A stretch of 64,000 bases of DNA from Streptacidiphilus jiangxiensis (lineage in GTDB: Bacteria; Actinomycetota; Actinomycetes; Streptomycetales; Streptomycetaceae). Location: contig NZ_FOAZ01000020.1 in NCBI RefSeq assembly GCF_900109465.1, forward strand, positions 1-64,000, written 5' to 3'. Within the stretch, counting starts at the first letter, position 1. Every line of letters starts with the position of its first letter. Both the position numbers and the translations under genes were made by a program. Positions 25,065-33,583 of this stretch are shown piece by piece. The notes beneath the pieces were generated by a model. The model did no database searches, had not been told where the DNA came from, and saw only the letters and a program-made list of their open reading frames with translations.

Positions 25065-25946
25065 TCAACGGAAGTAGTGGCCTTGTTCGATGTCCTCGAT
25101 GAGGCCGGGGTGTGTGGGCTTCCATCCCAGGAGTTGCTGGGTGATGGTGCTGGACGCGGGCATGTCGGTGCTGAGGAGACGCACGAGCATCCCGCTGAAC
25201 TCCTCGGCGGGCAGGGAGTGTGCGGGCAGGTCGAGGTGTCGGCCGATGGCCTCGGCGATCTCGCGGACCGGCACGCCGCTGTCGCCGACGGCGTTGAGGA
25301 CGGAGCCGGCGGGTGCCTGCTCGACGGCCAGTCGGTAGAGGGTCGCGGCGTCCTTGACGTGGACGGCGGGCCAGCGGCTGGTGCCGTCGCCGATGTAGCC
25401 GCAGACGCCCTTCGCCCGGGCCGTGGCGATGAGCTGGGGGACGAAGCCATGACGCTCCCCCTCGCAGTGCACCGAACGGGGCAGCATGACCAGGGAGGTG
25501 CGCACGCCCGTTTCTGCTGCTGCGAGCGCTGCCCGCATGTTGGCGATGCGGGCGGCTACGGGTCCTGCCGCGACGAGTTCGTCGTGCTCGGTCGCGGGCC
25601 GGCCGGGTGTCACCAGTGTGGCGCCGGAGATCACCAGGGGCTTGCCGGAGCCGGCGAGGGCGGCGGCGAACGTCTCGATGGCCTCGGCGTCCGTCCGTGT
25701 CGCGGCCTCGCTCATGCTGGGGGTGACGAAGGCCAGGTGGATGACGCCATCGCTGCCCAGGGCGCCCGCACGCAGCACGTCGGTGTCGTTCAGATCGCCG
25801 CGCAGCACCTCCGCGCCCATCGCGGCGACCGTGTGCGCGGAGGCGTCCGAGCGGGCCAGCCCGAGGACCTGGTGCCCGTTGTTGATGAGCTCGGGGACGA
25901 CGGCTGAGCCGATCCAGCCGGAGGCACCGGTGACGAAGATGCGCAT
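25065..25946 (-). CDS. NAD(P)-dependent epimerase/reductase (extended SDR)
   Basis: A 293-aa extended short-chain dehydrogenase with the nucleotide-binding MRIFVTGASGWIGSAVVPEL at the N-terminus, the strand GDLNDTDVL and the region GDGTSRWPAVHVKDAATLYR. It lacks a clear YxxxK, as in the NmrA/DUF-type sub-group of such reductases. ATG at 25946 follows AAGGAG. It is divergent from a TetR gene, with three operator copies between them, so the TetR protein very likely represses it and responds to its substrate. Confidence 0.85.
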   Translation of the reverse strand: MRIFVTGASGWIGSAVVPELINNGHQVLGLARSDASAHTVAAMGAEVLRGDLNDTDVLRAGALGSDGVIHLAFVTPSMSEAATRTDAEAIETFAAALAGSGKPLVISGATLVTPGRPATEHDELVAAGPVAARIANMRAALAAAETGVRTSLVMLPRSVHCEGERHGFVPQLIATARAKGVCGYIGDGTSRWPAVHVKDAATLYRLAVEQAPAGSVLNAVGDSGVPVREIAEAIGRHLDLPAHSLPAEEFSGMLVRLLSTDMPASSTITQQLLGWKPTHPGLIEDIEQGHYFR

Positions 25947-26008
25947 GGGGGACTCCTTGGTGAGGGCGCGGCCGAGGACGCGCAGATCGGATTCGCTCGC
26001 GGGAGAGT

Positions 26009-26091
26009 GATGCGACCCTGTTGCATCAACGGTAGCGCAGTCATGCGACGAAGTCGCATCATTCGGCAGGATGATGCGACCTGGTCGCTTC
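26009..26091. promoter_or_regulatory. three copies of a 19-bp TetR-type operator
   Basis: Consensus GATGCGAC-N3-GTCGCATC. Copy 1 (26009-26027) is GATGCGAC CCT GTTGCATC; copy 2 (26042-26060) is CATGCGAC GAA GTCGCATC; copy 3 (26073-26091) is GATGCGAC CTG GTCGCTTC. The centres are 33 and 31 bp apart, about three helical turns, so dimers would sit on one DNA face. They fill the divergent promoter region. Confidence 0.8.
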
Positions 26092-26106
26092 GCATAGACT
26101 GCGACG

Positions 26107-26700
26107 GTGAGCAGATGGGCACCGGACGCGCGTGAGCGCCTGGAGAGCGCGGCGCTGGACCTGTTCGTGGAGAACGGGTTCGACGAGACGACCGTCGCGC
26201 AGATCGCGGATCGCGCCGGCTTGAACCGCGCCACGTTCTTCCGCCACTTCACCGACAAGCGTGAGGTCCTGTTCGGCGGCGAGGACGTACTGGCCGGCCT
26301 GTTCGCCGACGGCATCCGCGCTGCTGCTGCGGACGCGACCCTCGCGCAGTGCCTGTGCGCGGCGTTCGCGGCCACCGACCCGGTCATGACCCCACAGCGG
26401 AGGGCCAAGGCCGTCCAGCGCAGGCGGGTGGTCGCGGCCAACAGCGACCTGCAGGAACGGGGACTGCTCAAGCACGCCCGGATCGCCGCGTCGATCAGCA
26501 CCGCCCTGCGCGAACGCGGCACGGACGAGCTGACCGCCCGACTGGGCGCGGAAGTGGCAATGCTTGCCTTCGCCATCTCCGCCGAACGCTGGATGAAGGC
26601 GGACGACGACGAACCGTTCCCGCCACTCGCCCAAGCAGCCCTGAGCGACCTTCAGGCGCGTGCCGCCGAGCTCGACGCCCGACCCTGCCCCTCCACGTGA
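26107..26700 (+). CDS. TetR-family regulator of the adjacent epimerase
   Basis: A 197-aa TetR protein with helix-turn-helix DETTVAQIADRAGLNRATFF followed by RHFTDKREVLFGG (residues 25-57) and a helical ligand domain. It starts at GTG 26107 with no ribosome binding site; the third operator ends 16 bases upstream, so the transcript may be leaderless or nearly so and is likely autoregulated. The divergent reductase gene is the probable target. Confidence 0.88.
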   Translation: MSRWAPDARERLESAALDLFVENGFDETTVAQIADRAGLNRATFFRHFTDKREVLFGGEDVLAGLFADGIRAAAADATLAQCLCAAFAATDPVMTPQRRAKAVQRRRVVAANSDLQERGLLKHARIAASISTALRERGTDELTARLGAEVAMLAFAISAERWMKADDDEPFPPLAQAALSDLQARAAELDARPCPST

Positions 26701-26776
26701 CGCGAGAATCCGGCGCACACCGTCCCGCGCATCACAAAGGACAGCAGGCCCTGCCTTCACGCATGAGGTTTGCGCT

Positions 26777-27085
26777 GTGAGGGGCACCGAGCCCGAGCAG
26801 TTCCTGTTGGTGTGCGACGAGATCCCCCAGGACATCGTGCTGCTCGAGGTCGGCCCGCGGCCCCTGGACGTGGCGAAGGCACTCCGGGAGCTCGTGGGCG
26901 GAGGTCTGTGGCGCGCCAAGCAGACCGTGACCCAGGCGCCACCCGTGCGTCTCGCCGAGTGTGTCGGCGACGAGGTGATCTCGAAGTGGGTGGGCCCGCT
27001 GCGCGACGCAGGCGCCGTGATCCAACTGCGGACGTGGTGGCGACACCGACCCGGGCTACCACCGCTGCCCGTGGACCGACCTTAG
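26777..27085 (+). CDS. ribosomal L7/L12 C-terminal-domain-like protein
   Basis: A 102-aa protein whose middle reads VLLEVGPRPLDVAKALRELV then WRAKQTVTQAPPVRLAECVG and KWVGPLRDAGAVIQL. This follows the C-terminal domain of ribosomal protein L7/L12 (K-x-x-VIK-x-VRE-x-x-x-LGL-x-EAK-x-LV). The N-terminal dimerisation domain of L7/L12 is absent. Such short proteins occur in Streptomyces outside ribosomal operons and their role is unknown. GTG at 26777 is used. Confidence 0.7.
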   Translation: MRGTEPEQFLLVCDEIPQDIVLLEVGPRPLDVAKALRELVGGGLWRAKQTVTQAPPVRLAECVGDEVISKWVGPLRDAGAVIQLRTWWRHRPGLPPLPVDRP

Positions 27086-27314
27086 GGCGAAGCGGAACCG
27101 CTGGCCGGCAAGCCCCTCGTTCCAACTTCAGCTCGGCGGCTTCCTTTCGTTGTGCGTGGTCGGGGTGCACAACCTTCCGCATCTGGGGGCGTACCGCGAT
27201 CGCGGTACGTGGAAGTGTCCACGGTGGGTTAACGACGGCAGGGGCCTGGGCCGGAAGTCTGGAAGGGCGTCGATCTGCAGGCGCTTCCAGCTCCCTTCGC
27301 CCAGGAGGTTCTTC

Positions 27315-29588
27315 ATGTCGGCCCTTGCCCGGTGGTGCCATCGGCACCGTCTCGCGGTTCTGCTCGGTTGGGTGGTGCTGCTGATCGCCCTTGCCGGAGC
27401 GCTGGGGACGGCGGGTACCAACTTCGGCGACAGTCAGATGTCGCAGAACACCGAGTCCGCGACCGCCTCCACGCTGCTCCGGCACGCCTCGGCCTCCAGT
27501 TCCGGCGACAGCGGCTACGCGGTGTTCCAGGCACCGCACGGCAAGGTGACCGACGCCCCCGTGCAGAGCGAGATGTCCGGCTTGCTGGACAAGATCGCGC
27601 ACGAGCCCGGCGTGGCATCGGTCACCAGTCCCTACACCTCCACGGGGGCGGCGCAGATCAGCTCGGACAAGACGATCGCGTATGCGAACGTGCAGTTCGA
27701 CCGTGACGCGACCAAGGCCCAGCAGAGCGAGGTGTCGTCGCTGGCACTGGCCGACGACGGATCAACGGTCCACGTCACGCTGGGCGGTCAGGCGTTCGGC
27801 GCCCAGGTGGCGGCGGGTGGCCCGTCGGACGCGATCGGCATCGTGCTGGTGTTCGTGATCCTGCTGCTGGTCTTCCGCGCGGTCTGGGTCGCGGTGCTTC
27901 CGATCATCACGGCGGTCGCCGGAGTGGGGACCGGCGCGCTGACGGTGATGCTGCTGAGCCACCTGATCACCATCCCCTCGACCGCGCTGACGCTGGGCGC
28001 GCTGATCGGCCTGGGGGTCGGGATCGACTACGCGCTGTTCATCGTCAACCGGCACCGCGGGAACCTGATGGCCGGCATGAGCACGGGCCAGTCCGTCGCC
28101 GCCTCGCTGAACACCTCCGGGCGCGCGGTGGTCTTCGCCGGCCTCACCGTGGTGGCAGCGCTGCTGGGCATGACGACGCTGAACCTGGGCGAGGTCACCG
28201 GCATGGCCGAGGGCGCCGCGGTCACCGTGGTGCTGACCGTGTTGGCCGCGGTGACTCTGCTGCCGGCGCTGCTGGGGTTCATCGGCCCGAAGGTCCTCAG
28301 CCGTGCCCAGCGTCGTCGCCTGGCCGACCCTGCCGACCCTGCCGACCCTGCCGATCGTGCCGACCCTGCCGACCCTGCCGACCCTGCCGATCGTGCCGGC
28401 CACGCCGCGCCCGAGCGCACGGGGGTGTGGCCGCGCTGGGCCGCCCAGGTGCAGGCCCGGCCCAAGGCCATGGCTGCCGCCGGCCTGGTGGTGCTGGTCG
28501 CGCTGGCCTTCCCGGCGCTGTCGCTGCGCCTGGGTTCGGCCGACGACGGCAACCTGCCCGCGTCGTCCACCAACCGGCAGGCGTACGACCTGCTGTCCGA
28601 GGGGTTCGGTCCCGGCTTCAACGGCCCGCTGCAGATCGCCGTGCAGGTTCACGGGGACGGCGACCAGGCCGCGCAGACCAAGCTGGTCACCGCGCTGGAG
28701 CACACGCCGGGCATCGTCAGCGTCAGCGAGCGGCCGGTCAACGCCGCGCAGGGCGTGAGCGAGATCATCGCCATGCCCTCCACCTCGCCCGAGGCCGCCG
28801 CGACCTCCACCCTGATCAGCCACCTGCGCTCGGACGTCATCCCGCAGGCCGAGCAGGGCAGCACCATGAAGGCGTACGTCGGCGGCACCACCGCCGGCAA
28901 CGACGACTTCGCGTCCACCGTGACCGGCAAGCTGCCGCTGTTCATCGCGGTCATCACCGTGCTGGGCCTGCTGCTCCTGATCGTGGCCTTCCGCAGCCTG
29001 CTCATCCCGCTGCTGGGTGCCGTGCTGAACGTACTGAGCATCGGCGTGGCGTTCGGCGCGACCGTGCTGGTCTTCCAGGACGGCTTCGGGGTCTCGCTGC
29101 TGGGGGCCGGATCGGGCGGCCCGGTCGAGGCGTTCGTCCCGCCGATGATCATCGGCGTGGTGTTCGGCCTGTCCATGGACTACCTGGTGTTCCTGGTCTC
29201 GCGGATGCGCGAGGAGTGGGTGCACACCGGCGACAACCAGCGCGCCGTGCGCGTGGGCCACGGCGAGACCGGGCGGGTCATCGCGGTCGCCGCGGCGATC
29301 ATGTTCTTCGTCTTCGGGTCGTTCGTCTTCGGCGGTGCCCGAGTGATCGCCGAGTTCGGTGTCGCCCTGTCGGTCGGGATCGTGCTGGACGCCCTGCTCA
29401 TCCGCATGGTGGTCGTGCCCGCCCTGATGCACCTGTTCGGCAGGGCGAACTGGTGGCTGCCGCGGTGGCTGGACCGGGCGCTGCCCACCATCTCGGTCGA
29501 AGGCGAGAGCCACAGTCCGGCGCCCGCCGTCGTGCTGCCGCGATCGGACCGCGGCGCCGCCGAGCCGGTGTCCGACGGTCGGCGCTAG
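27315..29588 (+). CDS. MMPL-family (RND) exporter
   Basis: A 757-aa membrane protein with two MMPL halves: helix 1 (LAVLLGWVVLLIALAGALG), a periplasmic-type loop, then five helices, repeated after residue 385. The first half contains LGVGIDYALFIVNRHRG and the second MIIGVVFGLSMDYLVFLVSR, the proton-relay Asp-Tyr pairs of MmpL proteins. These export lipids or hydrophobic compounds. AGGAGG lies six bases before the ATG. A tandem repeat expands the loop between the halves. A two-component system follows after a strong terminator. Confidence 0.92.
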   Translation: MSALARWCHRHRLAVLLGWVVLLIALAGALGTAGTNFGDSQMSQNTESATASTLLRHASASSSGDSGYAVFQAPHGKVTDAPVQSEMSGLLDKIAHEPGVASVTSPYTSTGAAQISSDKTIAYANVQFDRDATKAQQSEVSSLALADDGSTVHVTLGGQAFGAQVAAGGPSDAIGIVLVFVILLLVFRAVWVAVLPIITAVAGVGTGALTVMLLSHLITIPSTALTLGALIGLGVGIDYALFIVNRHRGNLMAGMSTGQSVAASLNTSGRAVVFAGLTVVAALLGMTTLNLGEVTGMAEGAAVTVVLTVLAAVTLLPALLGFIGPKVLSRAQRRRLADPADPADPADRADPADPADPADRAGHAAPERTGVWPRWAAQVQARPKAMAAAGLVVLVALAFPALSLRLGSADDGNLPASSTNRQAYDLLSEGFGPGFNGPLQIAVQVHGDGDQAAQTKLVTALEHTPGIVSVSERPVNAAQGVSEIIAMPSTSPEAAATSTLISHLRSDVIPQAEQGSTMKAYVGGTTAGNDDFASTVTGKLPLFIAVITVLGLLLLIVAFRSLLIPLLGAVLNVLSIGVAFGATVLVFQDGFGVSLLGAGSGGPVEAFVPPMIIGVVFGLSMDYLVFLVSRMREEWVHTGDNQRAVRVGHGETGRVIAVAAAIMFFVFGSFVFGGARVIAEFGVALSVGIVLDALLIRMVVVPALMHLFGRANWWLPRWLDRALPTISVEGESHSPAPAVVLPRSDRGAAEPVSDGRR
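28326..28397 (+). repeat. in-gene tandem repeat, two 36-bp units of 9-bp subunits
   Basis: Each 36-bp unit has three copies of GACCCTGCC and one GATCGTGCC, coding (DPA)3-DRA. The two units are identical. They encode a 24-residue Asp-Pro-Ala spacer in the cytoplasmic loop of the MMPL exporter, at about residues 338-361. Confidence 0.9.
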
Positions 29589-29594
29589 CCGCAG

Positions 29595-29633
29595 CCGTGG
29601 TCCGCGACAGGCCTGCCATGTCGCGGACCACGG
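29595..29633. terminator. strong terminator after the MMPL gene
   Basis: Perfect 15-bp stem CCGTGGTCCGCGACA / TGTCGCGGACCACGG with a 9-base loop, starting seven bases after the MMPL stop. It separates the exporter from the two-component genes. Confidence 0.8.
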
Positions 29634-29726
29634 CCCTGTCGAGCCAGCGGCCCGACCGCACCCGGTTCCCGGCCGGGCGGTACCCGCCACCAGCAGCAAC
29701 GCCGTAGCGTGAAGGAGATGACAACG

Positions 29727-30995
29727 ATGCGAGAGACCTTGGCCCAGCTGGGTGCCGACCGCCGCGCGCGCGATGCAGCGCCGGCGCTCGTGCTGGCCCT
29801 GGTCTTCGCGGTGACGCCCGTCTTCGGGGCCCACGGCTCCGACACCGACACGTGGGCGACGCTGCTGGCGGTCATCTCCTGCCTGCCCCTGCTGGTCCGC
29901 AGCCGCTGGCCGTTGGCGGTGGTGACCGCCACGGTGGCGCTGGACGTGCTCCGGATCGTCCTGACCCCGCACGCGGAGATCATTCCGGCCGCGTCCCTGG
30001 TCGCCCTGTACACCCTGGCCTCGCTGCGGCGGCGCGCACTGGCCTGGCCGGTCGGCATCGCCGCGGCCGTAGTGATCACCGCCGTCTACGCGTTGGCGCA
30101 CGGACAGAGCGGCACCTCCGGAGTCGTGCTCGGTCTGTTCGACCTGCCGCTGCTGGCCACCGCGCTGGGCGACATCGTCCGCAACCGGCGCGCCCACCTG
30201 GCCGAGGCCGAGGCGCGCGCCGAACGTGCCGAGCGCACCCGCGAGGAGGAGGCCCGGCGCGCGGTCACCGAGGAACGCCTGCGCATCGCCCGCGAGCTGC
30301 ACGACATCACCGCGCACCACCTGACGCTGGTCAACGCCCAGGCCGGCGTCGCCCACCTGCTGATGCGCACCAACCCGGAGGCCGCCTACCAGGCACTGGG
30401 GCAGATCAAGGAGACCAGCCTTGCGGCCCTGGACGAGATGCGCGCCACCGTGGGCCTGCTCCGCAGCGCTGAGGACGTGCCGGAACCGGTGAACCCGCTG
30501 CCCACGCTCGCCGATCTGGACGACCTCCTCGCCTCCTTCCGGGCCACAGGTACCAGGCTCGACGTGGAACGGCGCGGAAACCCGGAGCCCGTCCCCGCCT
30601 CCGCCCAGCTCGCCGCCTACCGGATCGTCCAGGAGGCGCTGACGAACGCCCGCAAGCACGCCCCCGGCGCCGCGGTCCACGTCCTCGTGGAGTACCACCG
30701 GGACGAGCTGCACCTTGCCGTGGTCAATGACCCCCACCGAGCGGCAGGCCACCGCCATCGCAGCAAGCCCGACGAGCCCTCCGGCGGGGCCGGCCACGGG
30801 CTGATCGGCATGCGCGAACGCGCCGGCGCCCTCGGCGGCAGCGTCGAAGCCGGCCCTGACGCTGCCGGACGCTACCGCGTCCGGGCCCGGCTTCCCCTGA
30901 ACCTCACCCACCCCGTGACGCCGAACCGCAGCGCGGAGCTCACCGCGGTGAACGACTCCGACCCCAGCGACCACACCACCGAGAGGGACTCGTGA
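29727..30995 (+). CDS. NarL-type sensor histidine kinase
   Basis: A 422-aa kinase: four to five N-terminal membrane helices (about residues 18-140), a short coiled-coil (LAEAEARAERAERTREEEAR), a HisKA_3 domain with the phospho-acceptor in RIARELHDITAHHLTLV, and HATPase_c with N-box EALTNARKHAPG and G-box GHGLIGMRERAGALGG. There is no extracellular sensor domain, as in membrane-sensing DesK-like kinases. ATG 29727 lies nine bases after AAGGAG; an ATG nine bases earlier overlaps that site. Its stop overlaps the response regulator start. Confidence 0.9.
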   Translation: MRETLAQLGADRRARDAAPALVLALVFAVTPVFGAHGSDTDTWATLLAVISCLPLLVRSRWPLAVVTATVALDVLRIVLTPHAEIIPAASLVALYTLASLRRRALAWPVGIAAAVVITAVYALAHGQSGTSGVVLGLFDLPLLATALGDIVRNRRAHLAEAEARAERAERTREEEARRAVTEERLRIARELHDITAHHLTLVNAQAGVAHLLMRTNPEAAYQALGQIKETSLAALDEMRATVGLLRSAEDVPEPVNPLPTLADLDDLLASFRATGTRLDVERRGNPEPVPASAQLAAYRIVQEALTNARKHAPGAAVHVLVEYHRDELHLAVVNDPHRAAGHRHRSKPDEPSGGAGHGLIGMRERAGALGGSVEAGPDAAGRYRVRARLPLNLTHPVTPNRSAELTAVNDSDPSDHTTERDS

Positions 30996-31690
30996 TGGAG
31001 AACATCCGCGTCGTGCTCGCCGACGACCAAGCGCTGCTACGCGGGACCTTCCGGCTGCTGATCGACGTCCAGAGCGACATGGAGGTGGTCGGCGAAGCAG
31101 CCGACGGACACGAAGCGGTCGCCCTCGCCCGCACACAGCGCGCGGACGTCGTGCTCATGGACATCCGCATGCCAGGCCTGGACGGCATCGCCGCCACCCG
31201 CCTGATCGCCCAGGACGAAGACCTGGCCGGCGTCAAAGTGCTCGTCCTGACAACCTTCGAGGTCGAAGAGTACGTGGTGGAGGCCCTGCGCGCGGGAGCC
31301 AGCGGCTTCCTCGGCAAGGGCGTGGACCCCGCTCAGCTGCTCGACGCCATCCGCCTGGTCGCAGACGGAGAAGCCCTGCTCTCGCCGACCGCAACCCGCG
31401 GCCTGATCGCCCGCTTCCTCGCCCGGCCCGAACCCGGCAGCCCCTCCGACCCCGCAGCACTCGCCGCCCTGACCCCACGCGAGCTCGAAGTCCTGCGGCT
31501 GGTGGCGACGGGGCTGTCCAACCAGGACATCGCCGAGCAACTGTTCGTCACCCCCGGCACCGCCAAGACCCACGTCAACCGCACCATGGCCAAACTCGGC
31601 GCCCGCGACCGCGCCCAACTCGTCGTGACCGCCTACGAGACGGGACTGGTCCACCCAGGCAGTCGGCCTGCTTCGGCGAGCCGGGAGTAA
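30992..31690 (+). CDS. NarL/FixJ-family response regulator
   Basis: A 232-aa protein with a receiver domain (acidic pair DD at residues 11-12, phospho-acceptor Asp in VVLMDIRMPGLDG, Lys in FLGKGV) and a LuxR-type helix-turn-helix (LTPRELEVLRLVATGLSNQD then IAEQLFVTPGTAKTHVNR). It is coupled to the kinase by ATGA. The exporter gene just upstream is the natural target candidate, although a terminator lies between them. A strong hairpin follows 26 bases after the stop. Confidence 0.93.
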   Translation: MMENIRVVLADDQALLRGTFRLLIDVQSDMEVVGEAADGHEAVALARTQRADVVLMDIRMPGLDGIAATRLIAQDEDLAGVKVLVLTTFEVEEYVVEALRAGASGFLGKGVDPAQLLDAIRLVADGEALLSPTATRGLIARFLARPEPGSPSDPAALAALTPRELEVLRLVATGLSNQDIAEQLFVTPGTAKTHVNRTMAKLGARDRAQLVVTAYETGLVHPGSRPASASRE

Positions 31691-31716
31691 GGGCCGCCTC
31701 CAACGCCGCCTCAAAG

Positions 31717-31742
31717 GCGCCTCCGGGACAGCCCGGAGGCGC
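31717..31742. terminator. terminator after the two-component genes
   Basis: Perfect 11-bp stem GCGCCTCCGGG / CCCGGAGGCGC with the tetraloop ACAG. Confidence 0.85.
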
Positions 31743-32006
31743 ACCCAGCTGCGTCGGGTGACGCCTTGGGGACAAGGCCTCGTGTCGGCCCCCGAGGCGC
31801 GCCGGGCGATCGGAGGTGTCAAGTCCGCCAGCCGCGCGGCTCTGACACACCAACCGCCGAACAGAGGTCGCGCCGGTAGGAAGCCCCACTTGTCATCTCT
31901 TGTCGTCAGGGCATGTCCACCACTGTCGTACAACACCCCGGCGCGCTCCGATGAGGCCATGCCAAGGCGGCACCCCGCTGCCTGGCCACTCGGAGGGACT
32001 CACAGC
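31743..32006. other. intergenic region upstream of a secreted-protein gene
   Basis: No coding sequence recognised. The end carries the ribosome binding site CGGAGGGA (31991-31998) of the gene at 32007. Confidence 0.5.
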
Positions 32007-32513
32007 ATGCGCATCAGGAAAGCCGCAGCGATGCTTGCCGCCACCTCGGCCGCCGTCGTGGGCCTCAGCGTCGCGACTGCCGGAACGGCCTCGGCCGCGG
32101 TCGGCGGCGGAGGCTGCCGCACGACCGGATACGCCCCCGAGCCCGGCGACATGATGATCGACCCGTGCGTCTACGGCCCGCTGGCCACCTGGAGCGACAA
32201 TCGGGTGTACCCCGTCGTCACGACCTACCAGAACGGCTTCAACAGCGGTGACCCGACCGCGGTCCTCCCCTGCGCGCAGCTCCTGAGCACCGATGGCCAT
32301 GGGCATACGACCGGAATGGTCCACGACTTCGGCTGCGCCCCGCAGTGGGAGAGCACCGGGGACACGGAGTGGGACGCCAGCCAGCAGGGCAACTACTTCT
32401 CCGCCCAGCCGGGCACCTACGTGGTCGCCTCCGGCTTCTGGGCCACCATCAACGGCCACTACGGCTACTACGGCGGTGCGGAGTCTGCGGTGATCACCGT
32501 CTGGAACGCCTGA
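32007..32513 (+). CDS. secreted protein of unknown function, 168 aa
   Basis: The signal peptide MRIRKAAAMLAATSAAVVGL ends at a clear ASA-A site (GTASAAVGG, about residue 31). The mature part of about 137 residues has four Cys residues (GGCRTTG, DPCVYG, LPCAQL, FGCAPQ) that could form two disulfides, and is rich in Tyr and Gly near the end (INGHYGYYGG). No enzymatic motif is seen. CGGAGGGA supports the start. It looks like a small extracellular or spore-surface-type protein, but this is a guess. Confidence 0.75.
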   Translation: MRIRKAAAMLAATSAAVVGLSVATAGTASAAVGGGGCRTTGYAPEPGDMMIDPCVYGPLATWSDNRVYPVVTTYQNGFNSGDPTAVLPCAQLLSTDGHGHTTGMVHDFGCAPQWESTGDTEWDASQQGNYFSAQPGTYVVASGFWATINGHYGYYGGAESAVITVWNA

Positions 32514-32570
32514 GGAGCAGCCGCTCGTAGCCCGACCGGCTTGCACGAGTCGGGCAGCTGAGAGTGCACA

Positions 32571-32602
32571 GACCCCGGCCGCCCGTCAGGGGCGCCGGGG
32601 TC
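32571..32602. terminator. hairpin, probable terminator
   Basis: Stem GACCCCGGC / GCCGGGGTC with a 14-base loop, 58 bases after the secreted-protein gene. It also lies at the 3' end of the cold-shock remnant on the minus strand. Confidence 0.65.
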
Positions 32603-32610
32603 TTCGTGTT

Positions 32611-32690
32611 GCCGCTGTCCGCCGCGGACGATGTCCAAGCCCTGCGGGCCCGTTGGGCCCTGCTCGACGTCGAACGGTGCTCGGTCGGCG
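32611..32690 (-). pseudogene. second cold-shock protein tail
   Basis: The reverse strand reads APFDVEQGPTGPQGLDIVRG, like the C-terminal strand of cold-shock proteins (VTFDVEQGPKGPQA). Only this strand remains; it joins the stop region of the TfoX-like gene upstream. It shares the ending LDIVRG/TDIVRG with the remnant at 3200-3365, so both probably descend from one csp paralogue. Confidence 0.55.
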
Positions 32691-32692
32691 GA

Positions 32693-33025
32693 CTACCGGC
32701 CCACCGATCCACCGGCTTCGAGGGCGGCCAGCGCCTTCTCCGCATAGGCCGGCCACGCCTCGGCGTGTGTGTCGGGGAGGGCGACCCAGTCCTTGAAGGG
32801 CCGATGTTTGCCGGAGGGGTCGAACAGCTCGGCGCCGGGCAGGGCAAGAGCTTCCGCGTGGGCGGGAGAACTGTCGCCGAGCCGGAAGGCGAGCAGGTCG
32901 CCCTTGAGGCAGGCGAAGGCCTTGCCGTGGGCCTTGAGTGCCCGCTTGCCGAACATCGCTCCGGCGGTGGCGCCCAGTGGGGCCAAGTCGACGGCGATCT
33001 CATCGAACAGCTGATCGGGTGTCAT
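32693..33025 (-). CDS. TfoX N-terminal-domain family protein
   Basis: A 110-aa protein: GATAGAMFGKRALKAHGKAF then ACLKGDLLAFRLGD and ALPDTHAEAWPAYAEKAL. It matches the TfoX_N fold (MFGG-x-G-x-x-x-x-G-x-x-FA), which in these short actinobacterial proteins stands alone and is not linked to competence. The ATG at 33025 is used; the ribosome binding site is weak. It is a single gene with unrelated neighbours. Confidence 0.8.
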   Translation of the reverse strand: MTPDQLFDEIAVDLAPLGATAGAMFGKRALKAHGKAFACLKGDLLAFRLGDSSPAHAEALALPGAELFDPSGKHRPFKDWVALPDTHAEAWPAYAEKALAALEAGGSVGR

Positions 33026-33115
33026 ATCGCCAGAGCCTACTGGGGCTACTGGACCAGGTGCATGTCCCGCGCCGGGCATTCGAGGTCGTGCGACCAGCGT
33101 TGCTCGCCGGTGGTT

Positions 33116-33583
33116 TCAGCTCTTGCTGCCTTGGTCGAGGCTGGTCCTGGCGGTGTTGCGAATCCGCTTGGTGCGGCCGGCTGCGGCGAGGACTTCGACG
33201 GCCTCGGTGTTCGTTCCGGCGGCGGTCTTGAGCTGGAGCCAATTGGATGAGGCGAGCAGGTCGTCCTGCTGCCAGGGCGCCTCGAGCGTGACGGCGCGGA
33301 AGAGTGACCACTCCCGCAGGCGCTGAGCCAGAAAGGGGTGGTCGATGGTGGCCTGGGCCATCGCCTGCGCCCACCCCTCGTAGGCAGGCTCCCGACAGAG
33401 GCCGGCGGCTCGGCGGTCCAGGTGCCGCAGCACGGCGGACCGGGCCATCGTCCGGTCCGGATCAGCGAGCACGCGGCCGACCAGCTCGATCTCGTCCGGG
33501 TCGGCAACGTGCCCCAGTTCGTCGAGGTAGGCCGCGAAGCGGACGTGCTCGTCCGGGTTCTGCAGGATGTCGTCGATGTTCAT
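33116..33583 (-). CDS. hypothetical helical-repeat-like protein
   Basis: A 155-aa protein starting MNIDDILQNPDEHVRFAAYL. It alternates short amphipathic helices (IELVGRVLADPDRTMARSAV, LRHLDRRAAGL) in a HEAT-like way and has no catalytic motif. GAGGAG precedes the ATG at 33583. It is transcribed away from the oleate hydratase gene, with 256 bases between the two starts. Function unknown. Confidence 0.6.
   Translation of the reverse strand: MNIDDILQNPDEHVRFAAYLDELGHVADPDEIELVGRVLADPDRTMARSAVLRHLDRRAAGLCREPAYEGWAQAMAQATIDHPFLAQRLREWSLFRAVTLEAPWQQDDLLASSNWLQLKTAAGTNTEAVEVLAAAGRTKRIRNTARTSLDQGSKS

Noticed and set aside
28326-28397. Possible CRISPR array because of regular repeats
   Set aside because: The repeats are contiguous, have no spacers and code in frame for DPA units inside a gene. 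No cas genes were seen anywhere in the window.
27762-31136. A 1124-codon open frame on the minus strand
   Set aside because: It is antisense to the MMPL exporter and histidine kinase genes; its composition (Arg/Gly/His/Gln-rich) is what GC-biased third positions give on the opposite strand. No domain is visible.
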